In this document: piece by piece, positions 1 to 13,488 of the stretch
Numbering within the stretch: position 1 is the first letter of the stretch
How the letters are laid out: each line of letters begins with the position of its first letter
NCBI GenBank assembly: GCA_902576815.1
Contig: CACGWQ010000001.1
Location: forward strand, 1 to 64,000
Reading direction: 5' to 3'
Length of the DNA stretch: 64,000 nt
Source of the DNA: an uncultured Pelagibacteraceae bacterium
GTDB lineage: Bacteria; Pseudomonadota; Alphaproteobacteria; Pelagibacterales; Pelagibacteraceae
Position numbers and translations under genes: made by a program
Notes under the pieces: model-generated
What the model saw: the letters and a program-made list of their open reading frames with translations, nothing else
What the model was told of the DNA's origin: nothing
The model's database searches: none

Positions 1-1
1 T

Positions 2-382
2 TTAGATTTAATTGAAATTTCTCCAAATGCTAAACCACCTGTCTGTAAAATTATGGACATGGGAAAGTATAAGTATGATGCACAAAAAAAGGCAAATAAA
101 GCAAAAAAAAAACAAAAAAAAGTTGAACTAAAAGAGATAAAATTGAGGCCAGTTACAGAAGTTCATGACTATACCTTTAAAATAAAAAATGCTCAAAAAT
201 TTTTAGCAAAAGGAGATAAAGTAAAATTTACAATAAGGTTTAAGGGTCGTGAGCTACAACACTCAAGCTTAGGTAATGATCTTATGGAAAAAATAAAGTT
301 AGATATGGAGACAATAGGTAGAGTGGAACTGCAACCAAAATTTGATGGGAAGCAAATGATTATGGTAATACAGCCTTTATAA
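2..382 (+). CDS. infC: Translation initiation factor IF-3 (5' end cut off)
   Basis: IF-3 binds the 30S subunit, prevents premature 50S joining and proofreads start-codon and initiator-tRNA selection. The reading frame is open from base 2, so about 126 C-terminal residues of a usual ~175 are present. The visible part begins at the end of the N-domain (SPNAKPPVCKIMD followed by GKYKYD, a family hallmark). It continues through the lysine-rich linker into the ribosome-binding C-domain (RPVTEVHDYTFKIKNA). The start lies outside the window; an internal ATG at 53 is not the start because homology extends upstream of it. It is followed by rpmI and rplT, the standard infC operon. Confidence 0.95.
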   Translation, partial: LDLIEISPNAKPPVCKIMDMGKYKYDAQKKANKAKKKQKKVELKEIKLRPVTEVHDYTFKIKNAQKFLAKGDKVKFTIRFKGRELQHSSLGNDLMEKIKLDMETIGRVELQPKFDGKQMIMVIQPL

Positions 383-436
383 GCCATATTTCTGGTTGTA
401 AATTTTATCTATTATTTGTATAACCCGAAAAAAATT

Positions 437-643
437 ATGCCTAAGTTAAAAACAAAAAGTTCAGCAAAAAAAAGATTTAAAATATCCGCAAAGGGAAAAG
501 TTATAACGCCCCAGGCTGGAAAAAGACATGGTATGATAAAGAGAACAAATTCACAAATTAGAAAACAAAGAGGCACAACGGTATTATCGAAACAAGATGG
601 TAAAATAGTTAAATCTTACATGCCTTACAGCTTAAGAGGATAA
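437..643 (+). CDS. rpmI: 50S ribosomal protein L35
   Basis: Small basic large-subunit protein of 68 residues. The start at 437 gives the canonical N-terminus [15 protein letters not shown]; an ATG 21 bases upstream in the same frame would add seven residues with no family counterpart. The body ([19 protein letters not shown]) and the C-terminus (MPYSLRG) fit L35. It lies between infC and rplT, one base before the rplT start, so the three genes are probably co-transcribed and translationally coupled. Confidence 0.97.
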   Translation: MPKLKTKSSAKKRFKISAKGKVITPQAGKRHGMIKRTNSQIRKQRGTTVLSKQDGKIVKSYMPYSLRG

Positions 644-644
644 A

Positions 645-1001
645 ATGACAAGAGTTAAAAGAGGAGTTACAAGCAGAGCTAAACACAAAAAAGTTTTAAA
701 AGCTGTTAAAGGTCAGTGGGGAAGAAGAAAAAATACTATAAGAGTTGCAAGACAAGCAATGGAAAAAGCTATGCAGTATGCTTATAGAGATAGAAGAAAT
801 AAAAAAAGGGATTTCAAATCACTGTGGATACAAAGAATTAACGCCGGTGTAAGATCCGAAGGTATAACATACTCAAAGTTTATTAATGGTTTAAGTAAAT
901 CAGGAATTAAATTAGATAGAAAAATTCTTGCAGAAATTGCTTATGATAACCCCGAAGCTTTCAAAACTATAGTTAAAAGGGCTCAAGCAGCATTAAATTA
1001 A
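645..1001 (+). CDS. rplT: 50S ribosomal protein L20
   Basis: Primary rRNA-binding protein of 118 residues, needed early in 50S assembly. The start [19 protein letters not shown] and the central [22 protein letters not shown] segment are diagnostic. In several bacteria L20 also represses its own operon by binding the mRNA leader; that leader lies upstream of this window and cannot be judged. The gene starts one base after rpmI stops, and pheS follows after 43 bases. Confidence 0.97.
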   Translation: MTRVKRGVTSRAKHKKVLKAVKGQWGRRKNTIRVARQAMEKAMQYAYRDRRNKKRDFKSLWIQRINAGVRSEGITYSKFINGLSKSGIKLDRKILAEIAYDNPEAFKTIVKRAQAALN

Positions 1002-1044
1002 TCAAGACTATTGTTTTTCTTCCTTTAACAAATATTCTATTAGA

Positions 1045-2112
1045 ATGTCTGATATTATAAAATTAAAAGATGATTATATCGATAAGCTTAATACAGAAAA
1101 TAATATTGATAAAGTTAATAAAATCAAAGCCGAACTGTTTGGAAAAAACGGAATTATATCGAACGAATTTAAAAAATTAGTTTCGATTTCTGTAGAGGAA
1201 AGAAAAAAATTAGCTTCAGATTTAAATAATATTAAAGACGAACTTCAAAATAAAATATCAATCAAAATTCAAGAAATAGAAACTAAAGAAATTAATTTAA
1301 AACTTGAAAAGGAAAAAATTGATGTAACTCTTCCGGAAAGAGATATTGAAATTGGTAAAATTCACCCAGTCTCTCAGGTGATAGATGAAATTTCATCTAT
1401 ATTTTCTGAAATTGGATTTAGTGTTGAAGAAGGTCCAGATGTAGAAAATGAATATAATAATTTCACAGCATTAAATACACCAGATAACCATCCAGCTCGA
1501 GATATGCATGATACCTTCTATCTTGATAATAATAAGGAATTACTTTTGAGAACACACACATCTCCAGTTCAGGTAAGAACTATGTTAAAAGGTAAGCCTC
1601 CCTTTAAAATTATTGCACCAGGAAGAACTTACAGATCAGATAGTGATCAAACCCATGCTCCGATGTTTCATCAAGTTGAAGGGCTCCATATAGACAAGAA
1701 TATAAATATGGGACATTTAAAAGGATGCTTAAATTATTTTATTAAAGAGTTTTTTGAAGTTGATAAAATTAAAATGAGATTTAGACCAAGTCATTTTCCA
1801 TTTACCGAACCTTCAGCAGAAGTAGATATAGGATATGAAATTAAAAATGGGAAGATAGTAATTGGCGAAGGTAATAAATGGTTAGAAATTCTAGGCTGTG
1901 GAATGGTTCATCCAAATGTTTTAAAAAATGTAAAAGTTAATCCTAGTAAATATCAAGGATATGCCTTTGGAATTGGCATAGACAGACTTGGAATGTTAAA
2001 ATATGGAATTAATGATTTAAGAGCTTTTTTTGAGACTGATTATAGATGGTTAAGTCACTTTGGCTTTGATCCATTGGATGTCCCTTCAAATTATAGAGGA
2101 TTGAGTAGATGA
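1045..2112 (+). CDS. pheS: Phenylalanyl-tRNA synthetase alpha subunit
   Basis: Catalytic subunit of the (alpha-beta)2 enzyme that charges tRNA-Phe. The 355 residues match the usual bacterial length. An N-terminal coiled coil (about 1-100) for tRNA binding is followed by the class II core: [35 protein letters not shown] within motif 2, and the motif 3 stretch [14 protein letters not shown]. The Phe-pocket element TEPSAEVDI is present. The stop overlaps the pheT start by four bases (ATGA type), suggesting translational coupling to keep subunits equimolar. A cognate tRNA-Phe gene lies at 31453. Confidence 0.97.
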   Translation: MSDIIKLKDDYIDKLNTENNIDKVNKIKAELFGKNGIISNEFKKLVSISVEERKKLASDLNNIKDELQNKISIKIQEIETKEINLKLEKEKIDVTLPERDIEIGKIHPVSQVIDEISSIFSEIGFSVEEGPDVENEYNNFTALNTPDNHPARDMHDTFYLDNNKELLLRTHTSPVQVRTMLKGKPPFKIIAPGRTYRSDSDQTHAPMFHQVEGLHIDKNINMGHLKGCLNYFIKEFFEVDKIKMRFRPSHFPFTEPSAEVDIGYEIKNGKIVIGEGNKWLEILGCGMVHPNVLKNVKVNPSKYQGYAFGIGIDRLGMLKYGINDLRAFFETDYRWLSHFGFDPLDVPSNYRGLSR

Positions 2113-4517
2113 AGTTCACAGTTGACTGGTTAAAAAACCATCTTGATACAAAATTTAATAATAATCAAATAATAGATAAATTAACCAATATTGGTCTAGA
2201 AGTAGAAAGTTTTGAGAGCTCTGCATCTGAGTTAGATACTTTTATTGTTGCAAAAATTATAAATGCCAAAACTCATCCAAATGCAGACAGATTGAAGTTG
2301 TGCGATGTTGATATAGGTAGCGATAAAACAATCGAAGTAGTATGTGGAGCCCCAAATGCAAAAAATGGTCTTTTGACAGTTTATGCACCTCCAGGATCGA
2401 TTATTCCTAAAAATCAGATAAAATTATCTGTAAGTAAAATAAGAGGTGCAACATCATATGGAATGCTCTGTTCTGAGGCAGAATTACTATTATCCAATGA
2501 AAGTGATGGAATAATAGAATTAAAAAATAATAAATATGCAAATAAAATTGGAGAAAAATATTTTAAAAACAATTCTGAAAAAGTAATAGATTTATCAATT
2601 ACGCCTAATAGGCCAGATTGTTTAGGGGTAAGAGGAATTGCTAGAGATTTATCTGCTGCTGGTGCTGGTAAGTTAAAGATTAATAAAAAATCCAATTTAA
2701 AATATAGAGGTAATCAAAATATAAATGTAACAATAAAAAAAGAAAAAATTCAAGGATGCACAATATTTGGAAGTTGTTTAATAAAAGGTGTAATAAATAA
2801 AGAGAGTCCGAAATGGCTAAAAGATAAAATTAAGTCTTTAGGCCAAAAACCAATATCTGCGATAGTTGATATTACTAATTATGTGATGTTTGATTTAAAT
2901 AGACCATTACATGCTTATGATGCAGATAAAATAGACAATGAAATTATTGTTAGAAGTTCTTCTACAGGAGAAAGCTTCGAAGCCTTGGATAATAAAAAAT
3001 ATATTTTAGAAAATGATATGTGCGTTATTTCTGACAGATCTGGAGTACTTGGTCTTGGTGGTATAATTGGTGGGACAAGATCTGGAACAGAATATTTAAC
3101 TAAAAACATATTATTAGAATCTGCTTATTTTTTACCACGCTCAATAAGAAAAACTTCTAAACAATTAAATATTGACACAGATGCAAAATTCAGATTCGAA
3201 AGAGGCGTAGATCCCCTTTCAATTGAAGAAGGATTAATAAAAGCATCTGAGCTAATAAAGCAAATTTGTGGAGGCGAAATAAGTAACTTAGATGTAAAAA
3301 AAATTGAAAATTATAAAAAAATAATAATAAATTTTGACCCATTGCTTTTTGAAAAAACAACCGGATTTAAAGTTGAAAATAAAGAATTAATTAAAATACT
3401 TGAAAAGCTGGGTTTCAATGTATTTAAGAATAAAAAAATTTTAAAGTTAGTAGTACCTTCTTGGAGGCCAGACATAACTCAATCAATTGATATTGTTGAG
3501 GAAATAGTAAGAATAAAAGGCTACGAACATATTAATACTTCAGAACCTATTAAGACAAGATTAAAGCCTACACTTAATTATTATCAGAAATTATTTCATT
3601 TTTTACAAAGATCTGTTGCATCAAAAGGTTATTTAGAAACAGTCACTTGGTCATTTACTGACTCTAAAATTAATCAACTATTTAAAGAAAATGATGAAGA
3701 AATACCAATTGTAAATCCGATTAGTTCAGATCTAAATGTTTTAAGAAATTCTATTTTTCCAAATTTATTATTTTATTTGAAGAAAAATTTAGATAGAGGA
3801 TTTAAAGATATTTCTTTATTTGAAATTGGCCCAGCTTTTAAAGGAAAAAATCCTGGAGATCAGCTTACGGCAATAGGTGCAGTAAGAGCGGGAAAGGTTT
3901 CAAGATTGTCTTGGAATGATAAAGAGAGAATTGTAGACACATTTGATGCAAAAAAAGATGTAATACAAAGCCTTTGTGAAGCAGGAATTAATAAAGATGA
4001 AATTATTATAGATGATAAAACTCCTTCTTACTATCATCCAGGAAAATCTGGTGGGGTGTACCAAAATAAAAACGAAAAAAAAGCTTTAGCATATTTTGGT
4101 GAGATACATCCAAACATAATAAAAAAATTAGATATAAAAACGGAAGGTTTAGTGATATTTGAAATTTGTCTTGATAATATAAAAGTGTCAAAACAAAAGA
4201 TAAAAGATTTTAAATCTGAATATAAATATTCTGATTTTCAAAAATCAGAGAGAGATTTTGCATTTATTATTAATAAAAATCTTAAATCTCAAGAATTGGT
4301 TAATATAATTAAGTCTGTCAATAAAAAATTAATTAAGTCAGTAAAAGTATTTGACGTATTTGAAGGTGAAAATATTCCAGAGGGAAAAAAATCTATAGCT
4401 GTTAATGTAACTATTCAGTCAGAAGAAAAAACATTAAATGAAAATGATCTGGACAATATTAATAAACTAATTATTTCTTCGGTTGAGTCAGAGTCTGGCG
4501 CAAAAATTAGATCCTAA
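2109..4517 (+). CDS. pheT: Phenylalanyl-tRNA synthetase beta subunit
   Basis: Structural, tRNA-binding and editing subunit of PheRS, 802 residues, full length. The order is: an EMAP-type tRNA-binding domain (about 40-150, with [18 protein letters not shown]), the B3/B4 editing domain (about 210-390, with [21 protein letters not shown]), the B5 domain (about 400-475), a catalytic-like module (about 485-690) and a C-terminal ferredoxin-fold anticodon-binding domain (from about 705, [17 protein letters not shown]). It overlaps pheS by four bases and is followed two bases later by lepA. Confidence 0.97.
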   Translation: MKFTVDWLKNHLDTKFNNNQIIDKLTNIGLEVESFESSASELDTFIVAKIINAKTHPNADRLKLCDVDIGSDKTIEVVCGAPNAKNGLLTVYAPPGSIIPKNQIKLSVSKIRGATSYGMLCSEAELLLSNESDGIIELKNNKYANKIGEKYFKNNSEKVIDLSITPNRPDCLGVRGIARDLSAAGAGKLKINKKSNLKYRGNQNINVTIKKEKIQGCTIFGSCLIKGVINKESPKWLKDKIKSLGQKPISAIVDITNYVMFDLNRPLHAYDADKIDNEIIVRSSSTGESFEALDNKKYILENDMCVISDRSGVLGLGGIIGGTRSGTEYLTKNILLESAYFLPRSIRKTSKQLNIDTDAKFRFERGVDPLSIEEGLIKASELIKQICGGEISNLDVKKIENYKKIIINFDPLLFEKTTGFKVENKELIKILEKLGFNVFKNKKILKLVVPSWRPDITQSIDIVEEIVRIKGYEHINTSEPIKTRLKPTLNYYQKLFHFLQRSVASKGYLETVTWSFTDSKINQLFKENDEEIPIVNPISSDLNVLRNSIFPNLLFYLKKNLDRGFKDISLFEIGPAFKGKNPGDQLTAIGAVRAGKVSRLSWNDKERIVDTFDAKKDVIQSLCEAGINKDEIIIDDKTPSYYHPGKSGGVYQNKNEKKALAYFGEIHPNIIKKLDIKTEGLVIFEICLDNIKVSKQKIKDFKSEYKYSDFQKSERDFAFIINKNLKSQELVNIIKSVNKKLIKSVKVFDVFEGENIPEGKKSIAVNVTIQSEEKTLNENDLDNINKLIISSVESESGAKIRS

Positions 4518-4519
4518 AA

Positions 4520-6328
4520 ATGGGAGACACAATAGACAACATTAGGAATTTTGCAATCATAGCTCATATAGATCATGGAAAATCAACTATAGCTGACAGA
4601 ATAATTCATAAATGTGGAGGTTTGAGTGATAGAGAAATGAAATCTCAAGTGCTTGACTCTATGGATATAGAGAGAGAGAGGGGAATAACAATCAAAGCAC
4701 AAACAGTTAAATTAAATTATAAAGCTAAAAATGGCAAAAATTATATTCTAAATATTATAGATACCCCAGGACATGTAGATTTTAGTTATGAAGTTAGTAG
4801 AAGCCTTTATGCGTGCGAAGGTTCAATATTAATTGTAGATAGCACTCAAGGGGTTGAAGCTCAAACACTTGCAAATGTATACCAAGCACTTGATATAAAT
4901 CATGAGATTATTCCAGTATTAAATAAAATTGATTTACCAGCATCTGATCTTGAGAGAACAAATAATCAAATTGAGGATGTGATTGGCATAGATACATCTA
5001 ATTCTGTTCCGTGCTCTGGAAAAACTGGACAAGGAATAGATGAAATTCTTGAGCAAATTATTAACTCTTTGCCTGGACCTAAAGGTGAAAAAAATAGCAA
5101 ATTGAAATGTTTATTAGTTGATAGCTGGTATGACACCTATCTTGGAGTAGTTATATTAGTGAGAATTATAGACGGAAAACTAAAAAAAAATATGAAAATA
5201 AAAATGATGTCTACAAATCAAGAATATATTATAGAAAAGGTTGGTGTTTTTACACCTAAGGCAAAAGATGTGAGTGAACTTAATGCTGGAGAAATAGGTT
5301 TTATTACAACTGGAATTAAAATTTTATCAGAAACTAAAGTTGGAGACACTATATGCGATGCAGAAAATCCTCTACAAGATGCATTACCAGGTTTTAAACC
5401 AAGTAAACCAGTAGTTTTTTGTGGTCTATTTCCTGTAGATAGTTCTGAATATCAAAAATTAAAAGATGGACTTGCTAAATTGCAATTAAATGATGCTAGT
5501 TTTTCTTATGAAGCAGAATCATCATCTGCCTTAGGACTTGGTTTTAGATGCGGATTTTTAGGTCTTTTACACCTTGAAATAATCACAGAAAGACTTGAAA
5601 GAGAATTTGATATAAATTTATTAACTACAACACCTGGTGTTGTTTATAAAGTTCACTTAAATAATGGTCAAATTATCGAACTTCAAAATCCATCAAATCT
5701 ACCAGATCCTACTTATATAAAATTTATCGAAGAACCATGGATTAAAGCTACAATTATCACTCCAGACCAATACTTGGGATCAATTATTAAGTTATGTCAA
5801 AATAAAAGAGGTATTCAAACTAATTTAAGTTATTCAGGAAATCGTGCAGTAATTAATTATGAGATACCTTTAAATGAAGTCGTATTTGATTTTAATGATC
5901 GTCTTAAATCTATGACAAGTGGATATGCTAGTTTTGATTATGAAATTATTGATCACAAAGAAGGAGATCTAGTAAAAATGAATATATTTGTAAACTCAGA
6001 ACCTGTTGATGCTCTTGCAATGATGATACATAAAGATTTTGCCCAAACTACAGGTAGAGAGGTCTGTGAAAAATTAAAAGATTTAATCCCAAGACATAAC
6101 TTTATGATACCGATACAAGCAGCTATTGGTGGTAAAATTATCGCTAGAGAAACAATCAAAGGTTTTAAAAAAGATGTGTTAACGAAAATTCATGGAGGTG
6201 GAGCGACAGATAGAAAAAGAAAACTGCTTGAAAAACAGAAAAAAGGTAAAGCTAGAGCAAAGCAATTTGGTAAAGTTGAGATACCTCAAGAAGCATTTAT
6301 AGGTGTTTTAAGGATAAACAAAGAGTAG
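4520..6328 (+). CDS. lepA: Elongation factor 4 (ribosome back-translocase GTPase)
   Basis: LepA/EF4 is a translational GTPase that binds the ribosome and influences translocation or initiation under stress. The 602 residues are standard. Visible G motifs are AHIDHGKST (G1), the switch region with [20 protein letters not shown] (G3), and NKIDLP (G4). The C-terminal LepA-specific domain ends with [19 protein letters not shown], a family signature. It directly follows pheT by two bases and ends eight bases before a tRNA-Ser gene, so the tRNA may be processed from the same transcript. Confidence 0.97.
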   Translation: MGDTIDNIRNFAIIAHIDHGKSTIADRIIHKCGGLSDREMKSQVLDSMDIERERGITIKAQTVKLNYKAKNGKNYILNIIDTPGHVDFSYEVSRSLYACEGSILIVDSTQGVEAQTLANVYQALDINHEIIPVLNKIDLPASDLERTNNQIEDVIGIDTSNSVPCSGKTGQGIDEILEQIINSLPGPKGEKNSKLKCLLVDSWYDTYLGVVILVRIIDGKLKKNMKIKMMSTNQEYIIEKVGVFTPKAKDVSELNAGEIGFITTGIKILSETKVGDTICDAENPLQDALPGFKPSKPVVFCGLFPVDSSEYQKLKDGLAKLQLNDASFSYEAESSSALGLGFRCGFLGLLHLEIITERLEREFDINLLTTTPGVVYKVHLNNGQIIELQNPSNLPDPTYIKFIEEPWIKATIITPDQYLGSIIKLCQNKRGIQTNLSYSGNRAVINYEIPLNEVVFDFNDRLKSMTSGYASFDYEIIDHKEGDLVKMNIFVNSEPVDALAMMIHKDFAQTTGREVCEKLKDLIPRHNFMIPIQAAIGGKIIARETIKGFKKDVLTKIHGGGATDRKRKLLEKQKKGKARAKQFGKVEIPQEAFIGVLRINKE

Positions 6329-6335
6329 ACATTTT

Positions 6336-6425
6336 GGAGAGGTGGCCGAGTGGTTGAAGGCGCACGCTTGGAAAGCGTGTATAGGGGAAACTCTATCATG
6401 GGTTCGAATCCCATTCTCTCCGCCA
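6336..6425 (+). tRNA. tRNA-Ser (anticodon GGA)
   Basis: A 90-base class II tRNA. The 7-bp acceptor stem is GGAGAGG with TCTCTCC (one G-T pair), the anticodon loop reads CTTGGAAAG with GGA at its centre, a long variable arm follows, the T arm contains GGTTCGAATCC, and the discriminator is G. The 3' CCA is encoded. It should read UCC/UCU serine codons. Confidence 0.95.
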
Positions 6426-6589
6426 TATTTTTGTTAGAAAATTGATCTTTTTAAAGGGTTTTACTGAAATAGAAAAAAAATCTAAAAAACATCAAATAAA
6501 TGTTGGTATTTAACACTAATTTAAGCATCTGTATAACTGCCATTTTTAAATTTTTTGTAAAAGTGTTATAAAAAATTCTTCCATATTAA

Positions 6590-8653
<2,064 letters not shown>

Positions 8654-9934
8654 ATGGATTTAAAACAGTCTGTCAAAGCAGCATCATTAAATAAATCTAC
8701 TTATATTAATTTGAGATGGATTGGAATCTTAGGACAATTTATAACTATAAATTCTGTAAAATTTATTTTTGGTTTTGAATTTAATTTTCTTCTATCTAAT
8801 TTAATAATTTTTATTGGAGCTTTGAGTAATTTTTATTTAATGTTTTTTTATAAAAAGCCAATTTTATCAAATATTACTTCATTTAATTTTTTATTTCTAG
8901 ATATTATTCAATTGAGTGCTTTATTATATTTATCAGGAGGTATTTTAAACCCATTTTCAATATTTCTTTTGATACCTAGTGTATTTGCTTCATCTAATCT
9001 AAATGTTAAAACTAATATTGCCCTGATTATAATTACATTAGTATCGATTATATTTTTAACTTTTTTTCATTATGAGCTCCCGGCGCCATTGAATGAATAT
9101 AAAATCAGTTTATATTATTATTATGCTATTCCTTTGGCATTAATAGTTGCTTTATTTTTCTTAAATTATTTTGCTTTTATTTTTGGAAAAGAAACAAATT
9201 TAAGAAAAGATGCATTAGATAAAATCCAAGAGGTAATATCTAAGGAACACGAACTTGTTTCGTTGGGAGGGCAGGCCGCTGCTGCTGCGCACTCATTTGG
9301 TACGCCATTATCTACAATTAAAATTATTTCCCATGATTTATTTGATCAATTTAAAGACAATGATGAGGTAAAAAAAGATCTAGAATTACTAGTTAGTCAA
9401 GTCGATAGATGTAATGAAATTTTAAAAAAACTAACATTAAACCCTACTATAGAGGATGATTTTATAGATAAAAATAAAACACTTTACGATTACATAAGTG
9501 AAATAGTTAACTCATTTAAGGAAATATCAAGTAAAAGTTTTAATATTGATAAGGAGCAAGATTCTAATTCATTTGAAATACTTAAATCTGTTGAAATTGT
9601 ATACGGTTTAAGGAATTTTATTGGTAATGCTAACAAGTTTTCAAATGAAAATATATATATAGCTATCAAAAGTGACAGTCAAAAAACCGAAATAACCATT
9701 GAGGATGATGGGCCTGGTATTCCTAAAGATATACTAAATAAGATTGGAGAACCTTATTTAAAGACACTCACACCTAAAGATAACAAAAAAACTGGACTGG
9801 GACTAGGTATATTTATAGGTAAAACTTTACTAGAAAAAAATTCAGCAAAAATAATTGTTAGAAATTCAGAAACACGAGGTGGAGCAGAAGTAAAAATAGA
9901 ATGGGAAAATAAAAATTTAAAAAAATTAGTGTAA
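8654..9934 (+). CDS. regB: RegB/PrrB-type redox sensor histidine kinase
   Basis: Membrane sensor kinase of 426 residues. About six hydrophobic segments (residues 20-180) precede the kinase core. SGGILNPF at 94-101 matches the GGxxNPF quinone-binding motif of RegB. The H-box is [13 protein letters not shown] with His213, and Cys253 in QVDRCNEIL lies exactly 40 residues after it, the same spacing as His225 and redox-active Cys265 in Rhodobacter RegB. The ATP-binding core shows GNANKFS, DDGPGIP and GLGLGIFIG. RegB/RegA systems control respiratory and carbon genes in response to redox state. No response regulator is adjacent; the 3' end overlaps convergent cobT by nine bases. Confidence 0.87.
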   Translation: MDLKQSVKAASLNKSTYINLRWIGILGQFITINSVKFIFGFEFNFLLSNLIIFIGALSNFYLMFFYKKPILSNITSFNFLFLDIIQLSALLYLSGGILNPFSIFLLIPSVFASSNLNVKTNIALIIITLVSIIFLTFFHYELPAPLNEYKISLYYYYAIPLALIVALFFLNYFAFIFGKETNLRKDALDKIQEVISKEHELVSLGGQAAAAAHSFGTPLSTIKIISHDLFDQFKDNDEVKKDLELLVSQVDRCNEILKKLTLNPTIEDDFIDKNKTLYDYISEIVNSFKEISSKSFNIDKEQDSNSFEILKSVEIVYGLRNFIGNANKFSNENIYIAIKSDSQKTEITIEDDGPGIPKDILNKIGEPYLKTLTPKDNKKTGLGLGIFIGKTLLEKNSAKIIVRNSETRGGAEVKIEWENKNLKKLV

Positions 9935-11716
9935 TTTTTTATTATTTTCAAACAATCCACTAAGCTGACCAATCATTACATCACCTAACTCTTGAACGTC
10001 AGCAATTTTTATCGCTTTTTTGTAATATCTCGAAACATCGTGACCTATACCTATGGCAAGAATTTCGATGTCACTTTTGTTTTCAATTGATTTAACGGTT
10101 TGCTTTAGATGTTTTTCTAAAAAATCACCCGAGTTAACAGATAATGTTGAATCATCAACCGGAGCTCCATCTGAAATTACCATCAGAATTTTTCTTTCTT
10201 CTTTTCTTTTCTTAAGTCTATTGAAAGCCCAAGTAATAGCTTCACCATCGATATTTTCTTTAAGCAAACCCTCTTTTAGCATTAAACCTAAGTTTTTTTT
10301 TGATTGTCTCCAATGAGTGTCAGCAGATTTATATATTATATGCCTAAGATCATTTAATCGACCCGGATTTTTTAATTTTCCAAGTTTATTCCATTTTTCT
10401 CTGCTCTTACCACCTTTCCAATTTTTAGTGGTAAAACCAAGAATTTCTACCTTAACAGAACATCTTTCTAATGTTCTTGACAATATATCAGCACAAAGAG
10501 CCGCAATAGTAATTGGTCTTCCTCTCATCGATCCAGAATTATCTATAAGTAAAGACACAACTGTATCTTTAAACTCTAGATCTTTCTCTCTTTTAAAAGA
10601 AAGAGAATTATAGGGATCAATAATTATTCTAGGCAACTTTGAACTGTCTAATAGACCTTCTTCAAGGTCAAACTCCCATGATCTATTTTGTTTTGCGAGT
10701 AATTGTCTTTGTAGTTTATTTGCAAGTTTCGTAATTATATCTTGGAAACTTGTTAATTGCTGATCTAAGTTTTTTCTTAATTTAGAAATTTCCTCAGAGT
10801 TTTCTAGCGTTTCTGCTTTTGCTATCTCATCAAACTCTGATGTATATATTTTATATTCTTTATTACCTATTCCTAAATTTTTTTTCTGAACAATGTTTTC
10901 TATTTCATTATTTTCAGCATCATCATTTCCTAGTTGTTCATCAAGTCTAAATTCATTCATTTCGTCAGAACTGTCAATACCTTCATTGATAGTGTCCTCC
11001 TCTTCTCTTTCTTGAGACTCCCCACTGTCTGTTGTTTGATCGTCTTTTGAATTATTATTATCTTGTTCATCTTCTTTCTGCTCTTCCCTTTTGTTTTCTT
11101 CTTCGGACTCAAATATTTCCATATTCTGGAGAATTTCTGATATTTTAGAATTGTATATTTTTTGATTTTCTGCATTTTCTTTTAAAAAATCTATGTGTTT
11201 GTCTAAAGATTTTTCGAAATCATCTTTCCAGTATGATAAAATTTCTTCAGCGCTTTTAGATAAACTTACATTCATTAGTTTATTAAGCATGTAATATTCA
11301 AAAGCTTCAGAAACATTAGATTCTTCTTTCTTTTTTATATTTTCGGATTTTGCCATAGTAATTTTTTTTTTATATTGATTCATTAAATTTTTAGAAATTC
11401 CCTTCATCATTTGTGACCCTAAAAGTTCATATCTTATTTTTTCAGAAATTTTATAAAGTGTATGGCAAGTAGGTGTTTTTGGAATATTTTGTTCTAAAGT
11501 GGAATTATCAGAAAATCTTCTTTTTAATGCCTCCGAATCTGCCTCGGCTCTTAATTTAATAAAGTTTTCTTTATCTTTTAAATTGTCAAATTTAGAAATA
11601 TTAAATTCTTTTAAATTATTTTTGTCTTTTAATGGATATGTTTCACTTGAAATGGCTTTAATCGTTGAGTTTAAAGCTTGTTTAAATTGCTCTTTTATAA
11701 GATCATCTTTATTCAT
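9926..11716 (-). CDS. cobT: CobT-like VWA-domain protein (cobaltochelatase CobT family)
   Basis: The 596-residue protein has the CobT layout: an N-terminal helical part, a strongly acidic E/D/N-rich linker (about 203-270), and a C-terminal von Willebrand A domain with the MIDAS motif [10 protein letters not shown] (Asp392, Ser394, Ser396). In aerobic cobalamin synthesis CobT works with the AAA+ protein CobS and the large subunit CobN to insert cobalt. CobS is encoded directly upstream (11716), but CobN is not in this window. The pair may therefore act as a MoxR/VWA-type remodelling machine on another client; that is inference. Confidence 0.85.
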   Translation of the reverse strand: MNKDDLIKEQFKQALNSTIKAISSETYPLKDKNNLKEFNISKFDNLKDKENFIKLRAEADSEALKRRFSDNSTLEQNIPKTPTCHTLYKISEKIRYELLGSQMMKGISKNLMNQYKKKITMAKSENIKKKEESNVSEAFEYYMLNKLMNVSLSKSAEEILSYWKDDFEKSLDKHIDFLKENAENQKIYNSKISEILQNMEIFESEEENKREEQKEDEQDNNNSKDDQTTDSGESQEREEEDTINEGIDSSDEMNEFRLDEQLGNDDAENNEIENIVQKKNLGIGNKEYKIYTSEFDEIAKAETLENSEEISKLRKNLDQQLTSFQDIITKLANKLQRQLLAKQNRSWEFDLEEGLLDSSKLPRIIIDPYNSLSFKREKDLEFKDTVVSLLIDNSGSMRGRPITIAALCADILSRTLERCSVKVEILGFTTKNWKGGKSREKWNKLGKLKNPGRLNDLRHIIYKSADTHWRQSKKNLGLMLKEGLLKENIDGEAITWAFNRLKKRKEERKILMVISDGAPVDDSTLSVNSGDFLEKHLKQTVKSIENKSDIEILAIGIGHDVSRYYKKAIKIADVQELGDVMIGQLSGLFENNKKLH

Positions 11717-12690
11717 TAAACCTGAATATTTATCATCGACTCTGGTAACTCTTCACCAAAACATCTTTGATAGTATTCTGCAATTGTATTTTTTTCTACA
11801 TCATCACATTTATTTAAAAAAGTTACTCTGAATGCATAGCCCACATCTTTAAATATTTCAGAATTTTCTGCCCAATGTAGTACTGTCCTAGGACTCATGA
11901 CAGTTGAAATATCCCCAGCCATAAATCCTTTTCTTGTTAGTGTTGCAACTTTTATCATGTTTGCAACTTTTTCTTTACCTTTATTATTATCTAAAGATTT
12001 ATTTTTTCCTAAAATAATTTCCATTTCTTTTTCTAAAGCTAAATAATTTAATGTTGTTACGATGTTCCATCTATCCATTTGTCCCTGGTTTATTTGTTGT
12101 GTTCCATGATAGAGACCAGTTGTATCTCCTAAACCAACAGTATTTGAGGTTGCAAATAATCTGAAATATTTATTCTGCTTAATGACCTTATTCTTATCTA
12201 ATAAAGTAAAATTTCCTTCAGCTTCCAAAACTCTTTGAATTACAAACATCACATCTGGTCTACCGGCATCATATTCATCAAATACTAAAGCTACTGGATT
12301 TTGTATTGACCAAGGAAGAATTCCCTCTTTGAATTCTGTAACTTGTTTTCCATCTTTGATTACAATTGAGTCTTTACCAATTAAATCTATTCTACTAACA
12401 TGACTATCTAAGTTAATTCTGATACATGGCCAGTTCAATCTAGCTGCAATTTGTTCTATATGCGTGGATTTACCAGTCCCATGATAACCTTGGACTAAAA
12501 CTCTTTTGTTAAAAGAAAATCCAGAGAGGACTGCTAAAGTTGTATCTTTATCAAACTTATAAGTTTTATCTATATCTGGGACATAATCTGTTTTTTTTGA
12601 AAATGCCTCGACCTCCATATCTGAGTCTATTCCAAAAGTTTGTTTGATTGATAGTTTTATGTCTGGTTTCTGATCAATATTTATTGTCAA
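11716..12690 (-). CDS. cobS: CobS-like AAA+ ATPase (cobaltochelatase CobS family)
   Basis: AAA+ ATPase of 324 residues, the usual CobS length. Walker A is [13 protein letters not shown], Walker B is [15 protein letters not shown], and sensor 1 is [13 protein letters not shown]. The N-terminus [18 protein letters not shown] matches the CobS family. It forms ring complexes with CobT to drive metal insertion by CobN. Its 3' end touches the cobT start, and its 5' end overlaps the upstream J-domain gene by 17 bases, so all three are one operon. Confidence 0.88.
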   Translation of the reverse strand: MTINIDQKPDIKLSIKQTFGIDSDMEVEAFSKKTDYVPDIDKTYKFDKDTTLAVLSGFSFNKRVLVQGYHGTGKSTHIEQIAARLNWPCIRINLDSHVSRIDLIGKDSIVIKDGKQVTEFKEGILPWSIQNPVALVFDEYDAGRPDVMFVIQRVLEAEGNFTLLDKNKVIKQNKYFRLFATSNTVGLGDTTGLYHGTQQINQGQMDRWNIVTTLNYLALEKEMEIILGKNKSLDNNKGKEKVANMIKVATLTRKGFMAGDISTVMSPRTVLHWAENSEIFKDVGYAFRVTFLNKCDDVEKNTIAEYYQRCFGEELPESMINIQV

Positions 12691-13207
12691 TTTTATCCTT
12701 ATATGTGTTTTTCAATTGAGTATAAGCAAGTGTAATTACTTTAAGTTTATCCTCAAACTTTTTATTTCCAGCGTTCATATCAGGGTGAAATTTTTTAACA
12801 AGCCCTTTAAATTTTTCTTGAATTTTTACCCATTTTAGACCCACTGAGACCCCTAAAATCTCAAAAGCTTTAATATCATTACTGTTAAATTTAAATTTAT
12901 TCATATGACTTAAATTCTCAAAGTTTTTATATTTGTTAACTTCGTCATTTAATGCATTATTCCATAATATTTTAAAAAAATTATCTGAGGAACTAAAACT
13001 TTGCGTTGGTTTATGCCATGTCATATCAGATCTTAAAAACTCTAATACTTGATAATCACTCATTCCGGAAAAATAATTCCAATTTTTATTAAATTCTTTT
13101 ACATGTTCTAAACAAAGAAGCCTGTAATTTTTACTATTATCCTTCTCTTTTGGGGCTCGATAAAGCCCTTCTTTATTGCAATTCTTCCATTCACAAATAT
13201 TTTTCAT
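12674..13207 (-). CDS. J-domain protein with N-terminal Cys/His motif
   Basis: A 177-residue protein. A C-terminal J-like domain (about 112-172) carries the HPD motif (141-143) within [19 protein letters not shown], which in the family stimulates DnaK ATPase. The N-terminus has C5-x4-C10 and C32-x2-H35 (CEWKNC and CLEH), a plausible small zinc-binding site. A DnaJ-like gene upstream of cobS-cobT is a recurrent alphaproteobacterial arrangement, so this may be the dedicated co-chaperone of that complex. It is not DnaJ itself, since the G/F and zinc-finger regions are missing. Confidence 0.75.
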   Translation of the reverse strand: MKNICEWKNCNKEGLYRAPKEKDNSKNYRLLCLEHVKEFNKNWNYFSGMSDYQVLEFLRSDMTWHKPTQSFSSSDNFFKILWNNALNDEVNKYKNFENLSHMNKFKFNSNDIKAFEILGVSVGLKWVKIQEKFKGLVKKFHPDMNAGNKKFEDKLKVITLAYTQLKNTYKDKIDNKY

Positions 13208-13227
13208 GTATTATATTAGCAAATTAT

Positions 13228-13488
13228 ATGGATATTGACCAACTTTCAAAAAAAATAAAAAATAAAATTTTAGACAATAATTATATAAATAATGTAAACA
13301 TTATTGATAACACTTATCTTCATTTAAAACATTCATCGCATGAGAAAAATAAATTTCATCTTAAATTAGAGATATCGTCAGATAAATTAAAAAGTATGAA
13401 TAAAATTGAGTCTAACAAAGTTATTTTTAAAATTTTAAAAGATGAGCTTAAACAGCACATACACTCATTGCAAATTCTTTTTATTTAA
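13228..13488 (+). CDS. BolA family protein
   Basis: An 86-residue protein; the start at 13228 (MDIDQLSKKI) was chosen over an upstream in-frame ATG inside the divergent J-domain gene because BolA proteins start just before this helix. The pattern NVNIIDNTYLHLKHS, FHLKLEISSDKL, NKVIFKILKDELKQHIHSLQI fits the BolA fold, with the invariant C-terminal His in the IHSL element. BolA proteins partner monothiol glutaredoxins in Fe-S cluster handling or regulation. It is divergent from the J-domain gene (20-base gap) and overlaps aroB at its 3' end by 24 bases. Confidence 0.82.
   Translation: MDIDQLSKKIKNKILDNNYINNVNIIDNTYLHLKHSSHEKNKFHLKLEISSDKLKSMNKIESNKVIFKILKDELKQHIHSLQILFI

Noticed and set aside
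1011..1028. Mini-ORF TTG TTT TTC TTC CTT TAA (three Phe codons) between rplT and pheS, reminiscent of the pheM leader of enterobacteria.
   Set aside because: It has no ATG, no Shine-Dalgarno, no terminator stem, and only 43 bases are available. T-rich sequence gives Phe codons by chance.
6543..6571. TTTTTA-N17-TTATAA before gyrB, considered as a promoter.
   Set aside because: The -35 is poor and such matches are expected by chance in this AT-rich spacer.
10053..10613. Two plus-strand ORFs (87 and 98 codons) inside cobT.
   Set aside because: They are antisense shadows of a well-conserved VWA-domain gene and show no recognisable motif.
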